64,000 nt of DNA from Raineyella sp044508675 (lineage in GTDB: Bacteria > Actinomycetota > Actinomycetes > Propionibacteriales > Propionibacteriaceae). The position numbers and the translations under genes are program-made. This document shows, in pieces, positions 44,455 through 52,767 of this stretch. The notes beneath the pieces are model-generated. The model saw only the letters and a list, made by a program, of their open reading frames with translations. It ran no database searches and was not told the DNA's origin. The stretch covers positions 1 through 64,000 of the forward strand of contig JBIQHF010000008.1 of the NCBI GenBank assembly GCA_044508675.1, given 5' to 3'. How positions within the stretch are numbered: the stretch's first letter is position 1; each line of letters starts with the position of its first letter.

Positions 44455-46125
44455 ATGGTCAGCTTCGATCTGGGGACGTACTCCCGGCCGGTCAGTACGA
44501 CATCTGCCGAGGTCCAGTCCTGGTGCGACCAGGGGTTGTTGTGGGCGTACGGGTTCACGCACGAGGAGTCCGTGCGCTGCTACCAGCAGGCCGCCGCGCT
44601 GGACCCGGACTGCGCGATCGCCCACTGGGGCGTGGCGTACGCGATCGGGCCCAACTACAACGTGGCCTGGGACGCGTTCGACGAGCAGGAACTGACCGAG
44701 GTGGTGGCGGCCGGGCACGCAGCCGCCCAGCGCGCCCTCGCCGCGACGCACGCCGACCCGACCGAGCGTGACCTGGCCACCGCGATCCTGGCCCGCTTCC
44801 CCTCCCCCGAGGTCCCCGACCAGGACGGGCTCGTCGCCCGGAGCACCGCGTACGCCGACGCCATGGCCGCGGTGCACCGCCGCCACCCCGACGACCTCGA
44901 TGTCGCAGCCCTCTACGCCGACGCCCTGATGAACCTCACGCCCTGGCAGTTGTGGGACCGATGGACCGGCGAACCCAGTGCCGGCTCGCGGGTGGTCGAG
45001 GCTCGCCGGGTCCTGGAGCACGCGCTCGCCCTGCCCGGCGGCCGGGAGCACCCCGGGGTGCTGCACTTCTACATCCACCTGATGGAGATGTCCGCCGAAC
45101 CCCAGACCGCCCTGCCGGTGGCCGACCGGCTCCGCACCCTGGTGCCCGATGCGGGGCACCTGGTCCACATGCCGACCCACCTGGACGTGATCTGCGGGGA
45201 CTACCGGCGGACGGTGAAGTGGAACTTCCGGGCGGCCGAGGTGGACCGTACGTACGTCGCGCACGCCGGCCCGATCAACTTCGCCGCCCTCTACCGCTTC
45301 CACAACCTGCACTTCGCCGCGTACGGGGCGATGTTCCTGGGCGCCCGGGGCGAGGCGCTGCGGGCCTGCGACGCACTGGAGAGGGTGCTGCCCGAGGAGT
45401 TGCTGCGGATCCCGAGCCCGCCGATGGCCGACTGGCTGGAGGCGGCCGTCCCGATGCGGATGCACGTGCTGGTCAGGTTCGGCCAGTGGGAAGACATCCT
45501 TGCCGCCCCGCTGCCCCAGGACCGCGACCTCTACGTCGCCACCACCGCGATCATGCTGTACGCCAAGGGCGTCGCGTACGCCACCCTCGGCCGGGTCGAG
45601 GAGGCCGCGCAGACCCAGCGGGAGTTCCGGGCCGCGGCGGCCGCGGTGCCGCAGTCCCGGACGCTGTTCAACAACACCGTCGCGGACGTGCTGGCCATCG
45701 CCGACCAGATGCTCGCCGGCGAGCTGGCCTACCGGATCGGCGACCATGACCGGGCCTTCGCCCACCTGCGCCGGGCGGTGGAACTGGACGACAACCTGAT
45801 GTACGACGAGCCCTGGGGCTGGATGCAGCCGGCCCGGCACGCCCTCGGCGCCCTGCTGCTCGAACAGGACCGGGTCGAGGAGGCCGAGGAGGTGTACCGG
45901 GCCGACCTCGGTCTGGACGGGAGGCTACCGCGCGCCTGCCAGCACCCCGGCAACATCTGGAGCCTGCACGGCTACCACGAGTGCCTGACCCGGCTGGGCA
46001 AGCACGAGGTGGCGGCGGTCATCGGCCAGCAGCTGGAACTGGCCCGGGCGTACGCCGACGTCACGGTCGAGGGGTCCTGCTACTGCCGGCTGGACCACGC
46101 CCACCACGCACACCACCACGGCTGA
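44455..46125 (+). CDS. Large TPR protein with His-rich C-terminus
   Basis: 556 residues, mostly helical repeats: WCDQGLLWAYGFTHEESVRCYQQAAALDPDCAIAHWG is the first TPR unit, and further units appear around 175-210, 405-470 and 490-540. No signal peptide or membrane helix. Residues CYCRLDHAHHAHHHG at the end could bind metal. This matches a widespread uncharacterised TPR family, often about 550 residues long. The start is set by CAGACT 6 nt upstream, and a Crp-like site lies before it. The gene stands alone and converges with the DUF2207 gene. Confidence 0.8.
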   Translation: MVSFDLGTYSRPVSTTSAEVQSWCDQGLLWAYGFTHEESVRCYQQAAALDPDCAIAHWGVAYAIGPNYNVAWDAFDEQELTEVVAAGHAAAQRALAATHADPTERDLATAILARFPSPEVPDQDGLVARSTAYADAMAAVHRRHPDDLDVAALYADALMNLTPWQLWDRWTGEPSAGSRVVEARRVLEHALALPGGREHPGVLHFYIHLMEMSAEPQTALPVADRLRTLVPDAGHLVHMPTHLDVICGDYRRTVKWNFRAAEVDRTYVAHAGPINFAALYRFHNLHFAAYGAMFLGARGEALRACDALERVLPEELLRIPSPPMADWLEAAVPMRMHVLVRFGQWEDILAAPLPQDRDLYVATTAIMLYAKGVAYATLGRVEEAAQTQREFRAAAAAVPQSRTLFNNTVADVLAIADQMLAGELAYRIGDHDRAFAHLRRAVELDDNLMYDEPWGWMQPARHALGALLLEQDRVEEAEEVYRADLGLDGRLPRACQHPGNIWSLHGYHECLTRLGKHEVAAVIGQQLELARAYADVTVEGSCYCRLDHAHHAHHHG

Positions 46126-46131
46126 GCCGGC

Positions 46132-47319
46132 CTAGAAGTCGAAGTCGCAGCCGTCGCAGCCGTCCCCGAGTGTGTCCACCTCGCCCACGGAGTCGACGAA
46201 GCTGCCGACGCCGTCACTGAACGCGCCCAGCCCCTCACCGACGGAGTCCGCGATCCCGGAGAAGTCCAGGTCCGCCACCAGCTCGCCGAGCCCCTCGCCC
46301 ATCAGCATCGCCATCTGCGGCACGTCGAGCAGGTCGGCGAGGATCACCATGTCGATCCAGTCCAGGCCGAACGCGAAGTCCTGGTAGCCCTCCAGCTGGG
46401 CCTTGGCCGCGACCTCGCCGAAGACCTTCGCCCAGTGGTCCGCCACCCCGAACACGATCGCGTACGGCAGGTAGCGGGAGAAGATGTCGGCGGCCTCCTC
46501 GAACTTGATCTGGTCCGCCTCCGCGGTGCGCAGGTACTCCTCGAAGGCCAGCGCCTGGATGCGTACGGCCGTGCCCTTGGCCGTACGCCCCGGCAGGACA
46601 CGGCCGAACTTCTGCCAGGCGGCGGCCGACCCGAGCACCAGCACCCCGCCGACGACGCCGGGCACGCCACCCAGCAGCCCCATCACCAGGGCGGCCCCGC
46701 CGGCCAGGATCCACAGGCCGAGCCCGCTCAGGCCGCGCTTGCTGCGCGGGTGGCGCGGATACCAGCCGCGGTGCACCGATTCGGTGTAGAGCCCCTGGAC
46801 CGCCTCGCGCATCACGATGCCGAAGTCGGAGGTGAGCTGCGAGATCCGTACGGTCGGCCCGTAGGCGAACATGCCGTTGAGCAGGTGCGCCTCCATCACC
46901 GACAACTCGTCGTCAGCGGGCGGTTCCTGGGCGGTCAGCTCCCAGTCGGCCTTCTGCTTGCCGGCCGGCTTCCCGTCCTCCTCCGGCTCGACCGCGGTGA
47001 TCGTCAGGTAGCCACGCACTGCCAGGTCGACAATGGTGGCGGTCACGTCGCGGCTCTCGGCCACCCCGTCGTACACGGTGCCGACCAGCCCGGGCTTCAG
47101 CCCGGCCGGCGGAGTGAACTGGACCGCGACGTCCTTGCTGTACTCGGTCTCCGGCACCCGGCGGGTCTCCAGCTCCTGGCCGGCCCGCGGCAGCTGCCCC
47201 GGCGTGATCCCCTGGTAGATCTCGTCCAGACCCTCCCGGCGTGAACGGATGATTGCCACCACGGTGACGGCGGTGACGAGCAGGCCGGCAACCAACATGA
47301 ACACGGAGAGGGGATCCAC
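46132..47319 (-). CDS. DUF2207-type membrane protein, N-terminally short
   Basis: 395 residues. One helix at the N-terminus (LSVFMLVAGLLVTAVTVVAII), a DUF2207-like soluble part (VQFTPPAGLKPGLVGTVYDGVAESRDVTATIVDLAVRGYLTI), a helix pair around 205-235, and AFEEYLRTAEADQIKFEEAADIFSRYLPYAIVFGV, all as in the C-terminal half of DUF2207 proteins. The extracellular N-terminal domain of the family is missing. The tail ends CDGCDFDF instead of the more usual Gly/Ser run. GTG 47319 has TAGTCT 6 nt upstream, so this short form is probably real rather than broken. Confidence 0.75.
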   Translation of the reverse strand: MDPLSVFMLVAGLLVTAVTVVAIIRSRREGLDEIYQGITPGQLPRAGQELETRRVPETEYSKDVAVQFTPPAGLKPGLVGTVYDGVAESRDVTATIVDLAVRGYLTITAVEPEEDGKPAGKQKADWELTAQEPPADDELSVMEAHLLNGMFAYGPTVRISQLTSDFGIVMREAVQGLYTESVHRGWYPRHPRSKRGLSGLGLWILAGGAALVMGLLGGVPGVVGGVLVLGSAAAWQKFGRVLPGRTAKGTAVRIQALAFEEYLRTAEADQIKFEEAADIFSRYLPYAIVFGVADHWAKVFGEVAAKAQLEGYQDFAFGLDWIDMVILADLLDVPQMAMLMGEGLGELVADLDFSGIADSVGEGLGAFSDGVGSFVDSVGEVDTLGDGCDGCDFDF

Positions 47320-47325
47320 GGCCCC

Positions 47326-47331
47326 AGACTA
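47326..47331 (-). promoter_or_regulatory. -10 hexamer TAGTCT, leaderless layout
   Basis: On the minus strand TAGTCT is followed by 6 nt and the GTG at 47319. Confidence 0.55.
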
Positions 47332-47558
47332 CGGGGAGCGGCAAGCGCGCCGCCCCACTGCCGACGCCCAGGAATTGCTGCCGACGCCCAAAAATGCCAA
47401 CAGTGGCCGGTCGCTCAAGGCGGCCGGCCACTGCAACAGTCGACGCGCTGACATACGGGGGGGATGATGGTCAACGCGCGACATCCAGGGGATGCCCACG
47501 GCATCTCTCCCAGAGTATCCGAAAGGATAGCTTTCTCATACCCCGGACAGCGATCTTC

Positions 47559-48110
47559 TCAGACCACCTTGTCGGTCGCCTTGTGCCACAGCCCGATGTA
47601 GGCCTCGAACGCATCCACCCAGGCCTTGAGGAAGGCCTGGGTGCGCTCGGTGTCCAGACCACCCTCCTCGTACTGGACGTACGCCTCGGGCTGCCGCATG
47701 GTCGGCATGTCGAGGAAGCCCAGCACGTTGCGCAGGTGCTGCTGGGCCATCGACGTGCCGGGAGCACCGGCGGAGGCACCGACGATGCCGGCAGGCTTGC
47801 CGGCGAAGGCGTTCTGCCCCCACGGCCGCGAGGCCCAGTCGATGGCGTTCTTCAACGATCCCGGCATGGAGCGGTTGTACTCCGGGGTGACGAACATGAT
47901 CGCGTCGGAGGCGGCGATCGCGGCCTTCAGGTCGAGCGCCACCTGGGGGTAGTCGGCGTCGAGGTCGTGGTTGTAGAGCGGGAGGTCCTTGATCGGGATC
48001 TCGGTGAACTCGAGGTTCGGCGAGGCCAGCTCGACAATCTTGTCGGCAACCTTGCGATTGATGGACTGTGCCGACAGGCTGCCGACCAAGTAACCGACTC
48101 TGATGGGCAT
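47559..48110 (-). CDS. NADPH-dependent FMN reductase family protein
   Basis: 183 residues of flavodoxin-like fold: VGYLVGSLSAQSINRKVADK (phosphate loop SLSAQSINR), AIMFVTPEYNRSMPGSLKNAIDWASRP (the P-E-Y-N-x-S-x-P-G motif of the ChrR/YieF/azoreductase group) and VGASAGAPGTSMAQQHLRNVL. Members reduce quinones, chromate or azo dyes and protect against oxidative stress. AGGAGG precedes ATG 48110. It stands alone on the minus strand, just beyond the terminator of the acetate symporter gene. Confidence 0.92.
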   Translation of the reverse strand: MPIRVGYLVGSLSAQSINRKVADKIVELASPNLEFTEIPIKDLPLYNHDLDADYPQVALDLKAAIAASDAIMFVTPEYNRSMPGSLKNAIDWASRPWGQNAFAGKPAGIVGASAGAPGTSMAQQHLRNVLGFLDMPTMRQPEAYVQYEEGGLDTERTQAFLKAWVDAFEAYIGLWHKATDKVV

Positions 48111-48230
48111 ACGTCCTCCTAAGGCGTTGATTCTTGAACGCTACTGCAGGAGGTCGGGGGCTGCAATCACTCAGGATTTCTGCAAAACAATCACAGAAAT
48201 TTCCTCGCACCCACGCCGCACCGCGCAACA

Positions 48231-48260
48231 GGGCAGCCCGCCGCGAACGGCGGGCTGCCC
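48231..48260 (-). terminator. Intrinsic terminator of the acetate symporter operon
   Basis: GGGCAGCCCGCCG (48231-48243) and CGGCGGGCTGCCC (48248-48260) form a perfect 13-bp stem with a CGAA tetraloop, 24 nt after the symporter stop on the minus strand. The U tract is weak, as is common in high-G+C actinobacteria. Confidence 0.8.
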
Positions 48261-48284
48261 CGGTCATGCGTGGATCAGGGGGGA

Positions 48285-49889
48285 TCAGTGGTCGATCGCA
48301 CCACCGGCACCGGCACCGGTGAGGGAGCGAACCTCCATCTCGACCGCCTTCTCCTCATTGTGCTCCGAGGAGGTCAGCGTGCCGAGGATGCCGAGGACGA
48401 AGGCCAGCGGCACCGAGACCAGCGCCGGGTTGTCCAGCGGGAACCAGGCGAAGTCGGCGTTCGGGAACATCGCGGTGCTCGCCCCGGACACGGCCGGGGA
48501 GAAGATGATCAGGAGCAGCGAGGAGGCCAGGCCACCGTAGATGCTCCATAGGGCGCCACGGGTGTTGAATCGGCGCCAGTACAGCGTGTACAGGATCGCG
48601 GGCAGGTTCGCCGAGGCCGCCACCGCGAAGGCCAGCGAGACCAGGAACGCGATGTTCTGGCCGTTCGCGACCACGCCACCCACGATCGAGACCAGACCGA
48701 TGACGATCGAGGCGATCCGGGCGACGCGCAGCTCTTGCTTCGGGTCGGCCTTGCCCTTCTTGATCACCGAGTTGAAGATGTCGTGCGCGAACGACGCCGA
48801 GGCGGTGATGGTCAGGCCGGCCACCACGGCGAGGATCGTCGCGAAGGCCACCCCGGAGATCAGCGCCATCAGCAGCGTGCCACCGAGCTGGAAGGCCAGC
48901 GCCGGAGCCGCAGCATTCGCCGCGCCGGGCATGGTCTTGATGTTCTCCGCCCCGACCAGCCAGGCCGCACCGAAGCCGAGGATCATCGTCAGCAGGTAGA
49001 ACAGGCCGATCAGGCCGATCGCCCAGGTCACACTCCGGCGGGCCTCCTTGGCCGTCGGCACGGTGTAGAAGCGCATCAGCACGTGCGGCAGGCCGGAGGC
49101 ACCCAGCACCAGCGCGATCGACAGGGAGATGAAGCCCAGCTTGTTGGAGCCGTACTTGCCCATCGGCTCCAACAGGCCCTCGCCCGTGCCCGGGGTGACC
49201 GCATTCACGTGGTCGATCGCGCCCTGGATCAGGTCGGACAGATTGAACCCGACCCGGGCCATCACCCACACCGACATGACGATGACGCCGAGGACCAGCA
49301 GGATCGCCTTGATCATCTGCACGTACGTGGTGCCCTTCATGCCACCGATCAGGACGTACGCCACCATCAGCAGGCCGACGACGACGATGACGATGTTCTG
49401 CCCGACGATGCTGTCGATGCCCAGCAGCAGGGCGACCAGGCCGCCGGCGCCGGCCATCTGGGCCAACAGGTAGAAGAAGGAGACCAGCAGGGTGGAGAGC
49501 GCGGCGGCCATGCGGACCGGCCGGTCCTTCACCCGGAAGGAGATCACGTCGGCCATGGTGTAGCGGCCGGTGTTGCGCAGCGGCTCGGCGACGAGCAGCA
49601 GGGCGACCAGCCAGGCGACGAAGAAGCCGACGGAGTAGAGCAGGCCGTCGTAGCCGTAGAAGGCCACCGAGCCGACGATGCCGAGGAACGAGGCCGCGGA
49701 CAGGTAGTCGCCGGCGATGGCGAACCCGTTCTGGCGACCGGAGAAGGCGGCACCACCGGTGTAGAAGTCACCGGAGCGCTTCAGGCCGCCGCGGGTCACC
49801 ATGATCACGACCGTCATGGTGGCGACGACGAATCCGACGAAGATGGCGATGTTGACGGCCGGGTTGCCCAGGGTCTCAAGCGGAAACAT
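48285..49889 (-). CDS. actP: Cation/acetate symporter (SSS family)
   Basis: 534 residues and about 13 membrane helices: GAAFSGRQNGFAIAGDYLSAASFLGI (SSS signature region), GRYTMADVISFRVKDRPVRMAAA, and a long run of helices to the charged C-terminus. Similar to ActP and to MctC, the actinobacterial monocarboxylate uptake protein. It takes up acetate or other short carboxylates with Na+ or H+. It overlaps the DUF485 gene by 14 nt, the standard pairing for ActP. In a propionate/acetate-metabolising organism the real substrate could include propionate or pyruvate. Confidence 0.92.
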   Translation of the reverse strand: MFPLETLGNPAVNIAIFVGFVVATMTVVIMVTRGGLKRSGDFYTGGAAFSGRQNGFAIAGDYLSAASFLGIVGSVAFYGYDGLLYSVGFFVAWLVALLLVAEPLRNTGRYTMADVISFRVKDRPVRMAAALSTLLVSFFYLLAQMAGAGGLVALLLGIDSIVGQNIVIVVVGLLMVAYVLIGGMKGTTYVQMIKAILLVLGVIVMSVWVMARVGFNLSDLIQGAIDHVNAVTPGTGEGLLEPMGKYGSNKLGFISLSIALVLGASGLPHVLMRFYTVPTAKEARRSVTWAIGLIGLFYLLTMILGFGAAWLVGAENIKTMPGAANAAAPALAFQLGGTLLMALISGVAFATILAVVAGLTITASASFAHDIFNSVIKKGKADPKQELRVARIASIVIGLVSIVGGVVANGQNIAFLVSLAFAVAASANLPAILYTLYWRRFNTRGALWSIYGGLASSLLLIIFSPAVSGASTAMFPNADFAWFPLDNPALVSVPLAFVLGILGTLTSSEHNEEKAVEMEVRSLTGAGAGGAIDH

Positions 49890-50205
49890 CGGAGGTGTCC
49901 CCTTCCAGTTCGGCCCGCAGCTTGCTCGACAGCGGGTCGAGCGAGCGGTTGGCGTGACGGATGTAGAGCCAGGTGATGAGGAAGGTGGTCAGGAACTGGG
50001 CGAAGGAGATGAGTAGGCCGGTGGTGATGTTGCCGAAGACCTTGATGCTCATCCACTCCACCGCGTAGACGGACAGTAGGACGTAGGCGAAGTACCAAAC
50101 GAGGAAAGCAACGGTCATCGGGAACGCGAAGCCACGGAACTTCTTCCGCAGTTCGACGAACTCGTCCGACTGCTCTACCTCCTTGTAGCGTTCTGGGCTG
50201 GGCAT
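49876..50205 (-). CDS. DUF485 membrane protein, partner of acetate symporter
   Basis: 109 residues with two membrane helices (FAFPMTVAFLVWYFAYVLLSVYAVEWM and VFGNITTGLLISFAQFLTTFLITWLYI), the DUF485 (YjcH) pattern. The gene sits immediately before actP and overlaps it, as in many bacteria, where the two are co-expressed. Its role in the transporter is not known. AGGAG precedes ATG 50205. Upstream (50206-50328) is an AT-rich promoter region with TGTGA-N8-TCACA arms. Confidence 0.9.
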   Translation of the reverse strand: MPSPERYKEVEQSDEFVELRKKFRGFAFPMTVAFLVWYFAYVLLSVYAVEWMSIKVFGNITTGLLISFAQFLTTFLITWLYIRHANRSLDPLSSKLRAELEGDTSDVSA

Positions 50206-50328
50206 TATGACGCTCCTGGGTGAAACGGCTCACGGGGCTGTGAGGTCTCGGTCACACTACTTAGCCCGAGGGTGACGTGTAAGCACCGATAGATAAAAAC
50301 TTTCATCAAAATTGTGATCTGTGAAGAA

Positions 50329-52647
50329 TCAGCCAAATTGGCGTCGCAGCAGCATGGGCGCGACCAGGTCGTGCTCGCCGGCCGAGCGGGTCCACCACGT
50401 ACGGGCCGAAGCGAGGTCCCCCGCACTGGCCGCGAGCAGACCGACCAGGTCCATGCTGGGCGTATCCCCGGCCGCGGCGGCCCTGCGGATCCGGAGGAAG
50501 GAGGGGTCGCCGGTCAGGTCGATGGGGTCGACCGACAGCACATGCAGATAGTCGGCGGCGAAGGCCGAGCCTGCCTTCCGGGCGTTGGCGAGGGCCCGGC
50601 GGGCCAACCCCTGGTTGCCCTCGGCAAGGCACAGGCAGGCGATGTCGACCAGTACGCGGGGGTTGCGGAAGGACGCCGCCCGGCTCCAGTGGCGCCACCG
50701 GGCACTGGCATCGTCACCGACGCACCACTCCCCGTACAGCACCTCGGCCATCGGTTCGTACTCGTCATGGTGGCTGCCGATCGCCACCCGTAGCGCGGCA
50801 CAGGAGTCCATCGGCCGCCTCTGGGCCAGCAGTACCCCGAGGCTGACCGCTGCCATCGGCGCCCACTCCCCGTGCCGGGAGGCGACCGCGACACTGTAGG
50901 CGGCCGCTGCCCCCTCCGGGTCCGTGCCGGCGAGCAGCTGGCCGAGCCGGATCGCGGCCCGCGGGGCCCACTCCGGGTGGCCACTGGCGATCGCCGTCCG
51001 GTACGCGGCGCGGGCCCGCTCCGGGTCGGTGTCGGCCACCAGCGTCCCCAGGTCCGCCGAGGCCATCGGCGCCCACTCCTGCTGGCCGCTGTCGATGGCG
51101 TACCGGTACGCCTCCCGGGCTGCCTCCGGGTCGCCGGGTTCCAGCATCCAGGCCAGGTAGACCGCCGCCTCGGGCGCGAGGTCCGGGTGGTTGCTGCGGA
51201 CCGCCGCCTCGTACGCCGCCCGGGCGCCGCGCGGGTTGTCCCACTCCAGCAGCCAGCCCAGCCGCAGCGCCGCCTCGGGCGCCAGCGCCGGATGCCCGCT
51301 GTCGACCACCCACTCGTACGCCTCCCGGGCCCCGTCGGGATCGCACACCTCGAGCAGCCGTGCGATGGCCGAGGCGGCCGCCGGGCCGGCATCGGGATGA
51401 CCGGCCTCGATCGCCCCGTACAGCGCGGCGAGCGCCTCGTCGCGGCTGCCCCGCCGGCCGGCGTGGAGCTGGCCGAGCAGCGCCCGGCCCCAACCCGACA
51501 GTGGCGTGTCCATCCGCGCCACCGTGTCCCACGCGCCGCGGGCCGCCTCATACGCCTCGGCGATGTAGGCGCGCATCCCGAACACCAGCAGCAGCTCTGG
51601 GTCGCCGGTGGCTCGTGCGTGGACCAGCCCGGCGGCCCAGACGTGGCGCCCGATGGTCGCCCAGCCGGGCAGGGGGTGCGCGACGAGGTAGTCGTCGGGA
51701 CGCAGCCGCCCCGGCCCGGCACGGGTGATGATCCGTGCCGGGGTCGCGGGGAGGGGCTGGAGCAGCGCCTCGACCTGCTGCTGGTAGTGGCCCGGACGCC
51801 GCTGCGGACCCGCGGTGGCGGACAGCTCCCGTCGAGGAACGTACGCCTGCCACAGTTGCTCGGCCACCTGGTCGGGGATGCCGTCCCGCAGCCCCATCCG
51901 GGCCCAGTCGACGACGACCCGGCCGACAGCCCTGGCGAACGGGTCGCTCTCGCTGATCCGGGCGACGATCTCGGACGCCGCGCCGAGCACCTCGCCCAGC
52001 GACTCCCCGCGGGCGACCCGGCCCCGCACCCAGCGGGGCACGGCGCCTGGCGGCAGTTCGTCGGCCGTCCACAGTGGTAGCCGCAGCGTCTGGACCGCAT
52101 GGTGGTCGACCAGGACCGACCACGGGCTGTGGAAGTCGCGGTCCTCCAGCACCCCCTCGAGCCGGGCCGGCCGAACGGTCCCCAGCACGACGAGACGATC
52201 CCGCCGCGCCCACGCCTCCAGCGTCTGCGAACCCATCCGGACGATGACGTCCTCCACGTGGTCCAGCCACAGCACCACCCCGTGGTCCGGGACCAGGTCG
52301 ACCGCCGCGGCGAGGTCGGCGCCGGCCGGCGGGACCAGCAGCGTCCACCCCGACAGCACCGGATGCCTGCGCAGCGTCTCGGCCGCGGTCCGTGAGGTCC
52401 CGCTCATCGCGGGGCCGACCAGGATCAACGGGCGTCGGTCGGTCCCGACGACCCGGGCGTCGAGCGCTGCGGCCACGTCGTCATCGAAGGCACGCCGGAC
52501 GTAAGGGTAGTAGGGGTAGGAGGGGTCGTGGGGGCCGTGGGGGCCGTGGGGGTCACCGTGGCGCTCGATGTCGGTGCGGGCGGGCCTGGCGCCGAACATC
52601 CCGGGATCGGCCCCGGCCACCGGGGTCTGCACCCATCCGGACTCCAT
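50329..52647 (-). CDS. Degenerate P-loop protein with seven 35-residue repeats
   Basis: 772 residues. The N-terminal half has a P-loop-like segment LILVGPAMSGTSRTAAETLRRH without the Walker Lys, then GVVLWLDHVEDVI as a Walker B-like strand, then RDRLVVLGTVRPARLEG, so it resembles a STAND NTPase whose catalytic site may be lost. Residues about 425-680 hold seven repeats of about 35 residues based on GHPEWAPRAAIRLGQLL-xx-DP-xx-ARAAY, a TPR/Sel1-like solenoid. It follows the LysM-BTAD gene in the pilus operon direction, so a signalling or assembly role there is inference. I do not know the family's function. Confidence 0.7.
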   Translation of the reverse strand: MESGWVQTPVAGADPGMFGARPARTDIERHGDPHGPHGPHDPSYPYYPYVRRAFDDDVAAALDARVVGTDRRPLILVGPAMSGTSRTAAETLRRHPVLSGWTLLVPPAGADLAAAVDLVPDHGVVLWLDHVEDVIVRMGSQTLEAWARRDRLVVLGTVRPARLEGVLEDRDFHSPWSVLVDHHAVQTLRLPLWTADELPPGAVPRWVRGRVARGESLGEVLGAASEIVARISESDPFARAVGRVVVDWARMGLRDGIPDQVAEQLWQAYVPRRELSATAGPQRRPGHYQQQVEALLQPLPATPARIITRAGPGRLRPDDYLVAHPLPGWATIGRHVWAAGLVHARATGDPELLLVFGMRAYIAEAYEAARGAWDTVARMDTPLSGWGRALLGQLHAGRRGSRDEALAALYGAIEAGHPDAGPAAASAIARLLEVCDPDGAREAYEWVVDSGHPALAPEAALRLGWLLEWDNPRGARAAYEAAVRSNHPDLAPEAAVYLAWMLEPGDPEAAREAYRYAIDSGQQEWAPMASADLGTLVADTDPERARAAYRTAIASGHPEWAPRAAIRLGQLLAGTDPEGAAAAYSVAVASRHGEWAPMAAVSLGVLLAQRRPMDSCAALRVAIGSHHDEYEPMAEVLYGEWCVGDDASARWRHWSRAASFRNPRVLVDIACLCLAEGNQGLARRALANARKAGSAFAADYLHVLSVDPIDLTGDPSFLRIRRAAAAGDTPSMDLVGLLAASAGDLASARTWWTRSAGEHDLVAPMLLRRQFG

Positions 52648-52767
52648 GACCGGTCACCCGACCCGACACGCCCGGCAGATGTCGACCCGCATGGTCCCCC
52701 CTTGTGGTATGGAGCATCTTGGACCAGCGTAGGCGGGTCGCCTCGCTTCCGACACCCCTCACCTGCG

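Noticed and set aside
50239..50256. TGTGA-N8-TCACA arms before the DUF485-actP operon as a Crp/GlxR site
   Set aside because: The spacer is 8 nt, not the 6 nt required by known Crp/GlxR sites. It is noted only as a near-miss.
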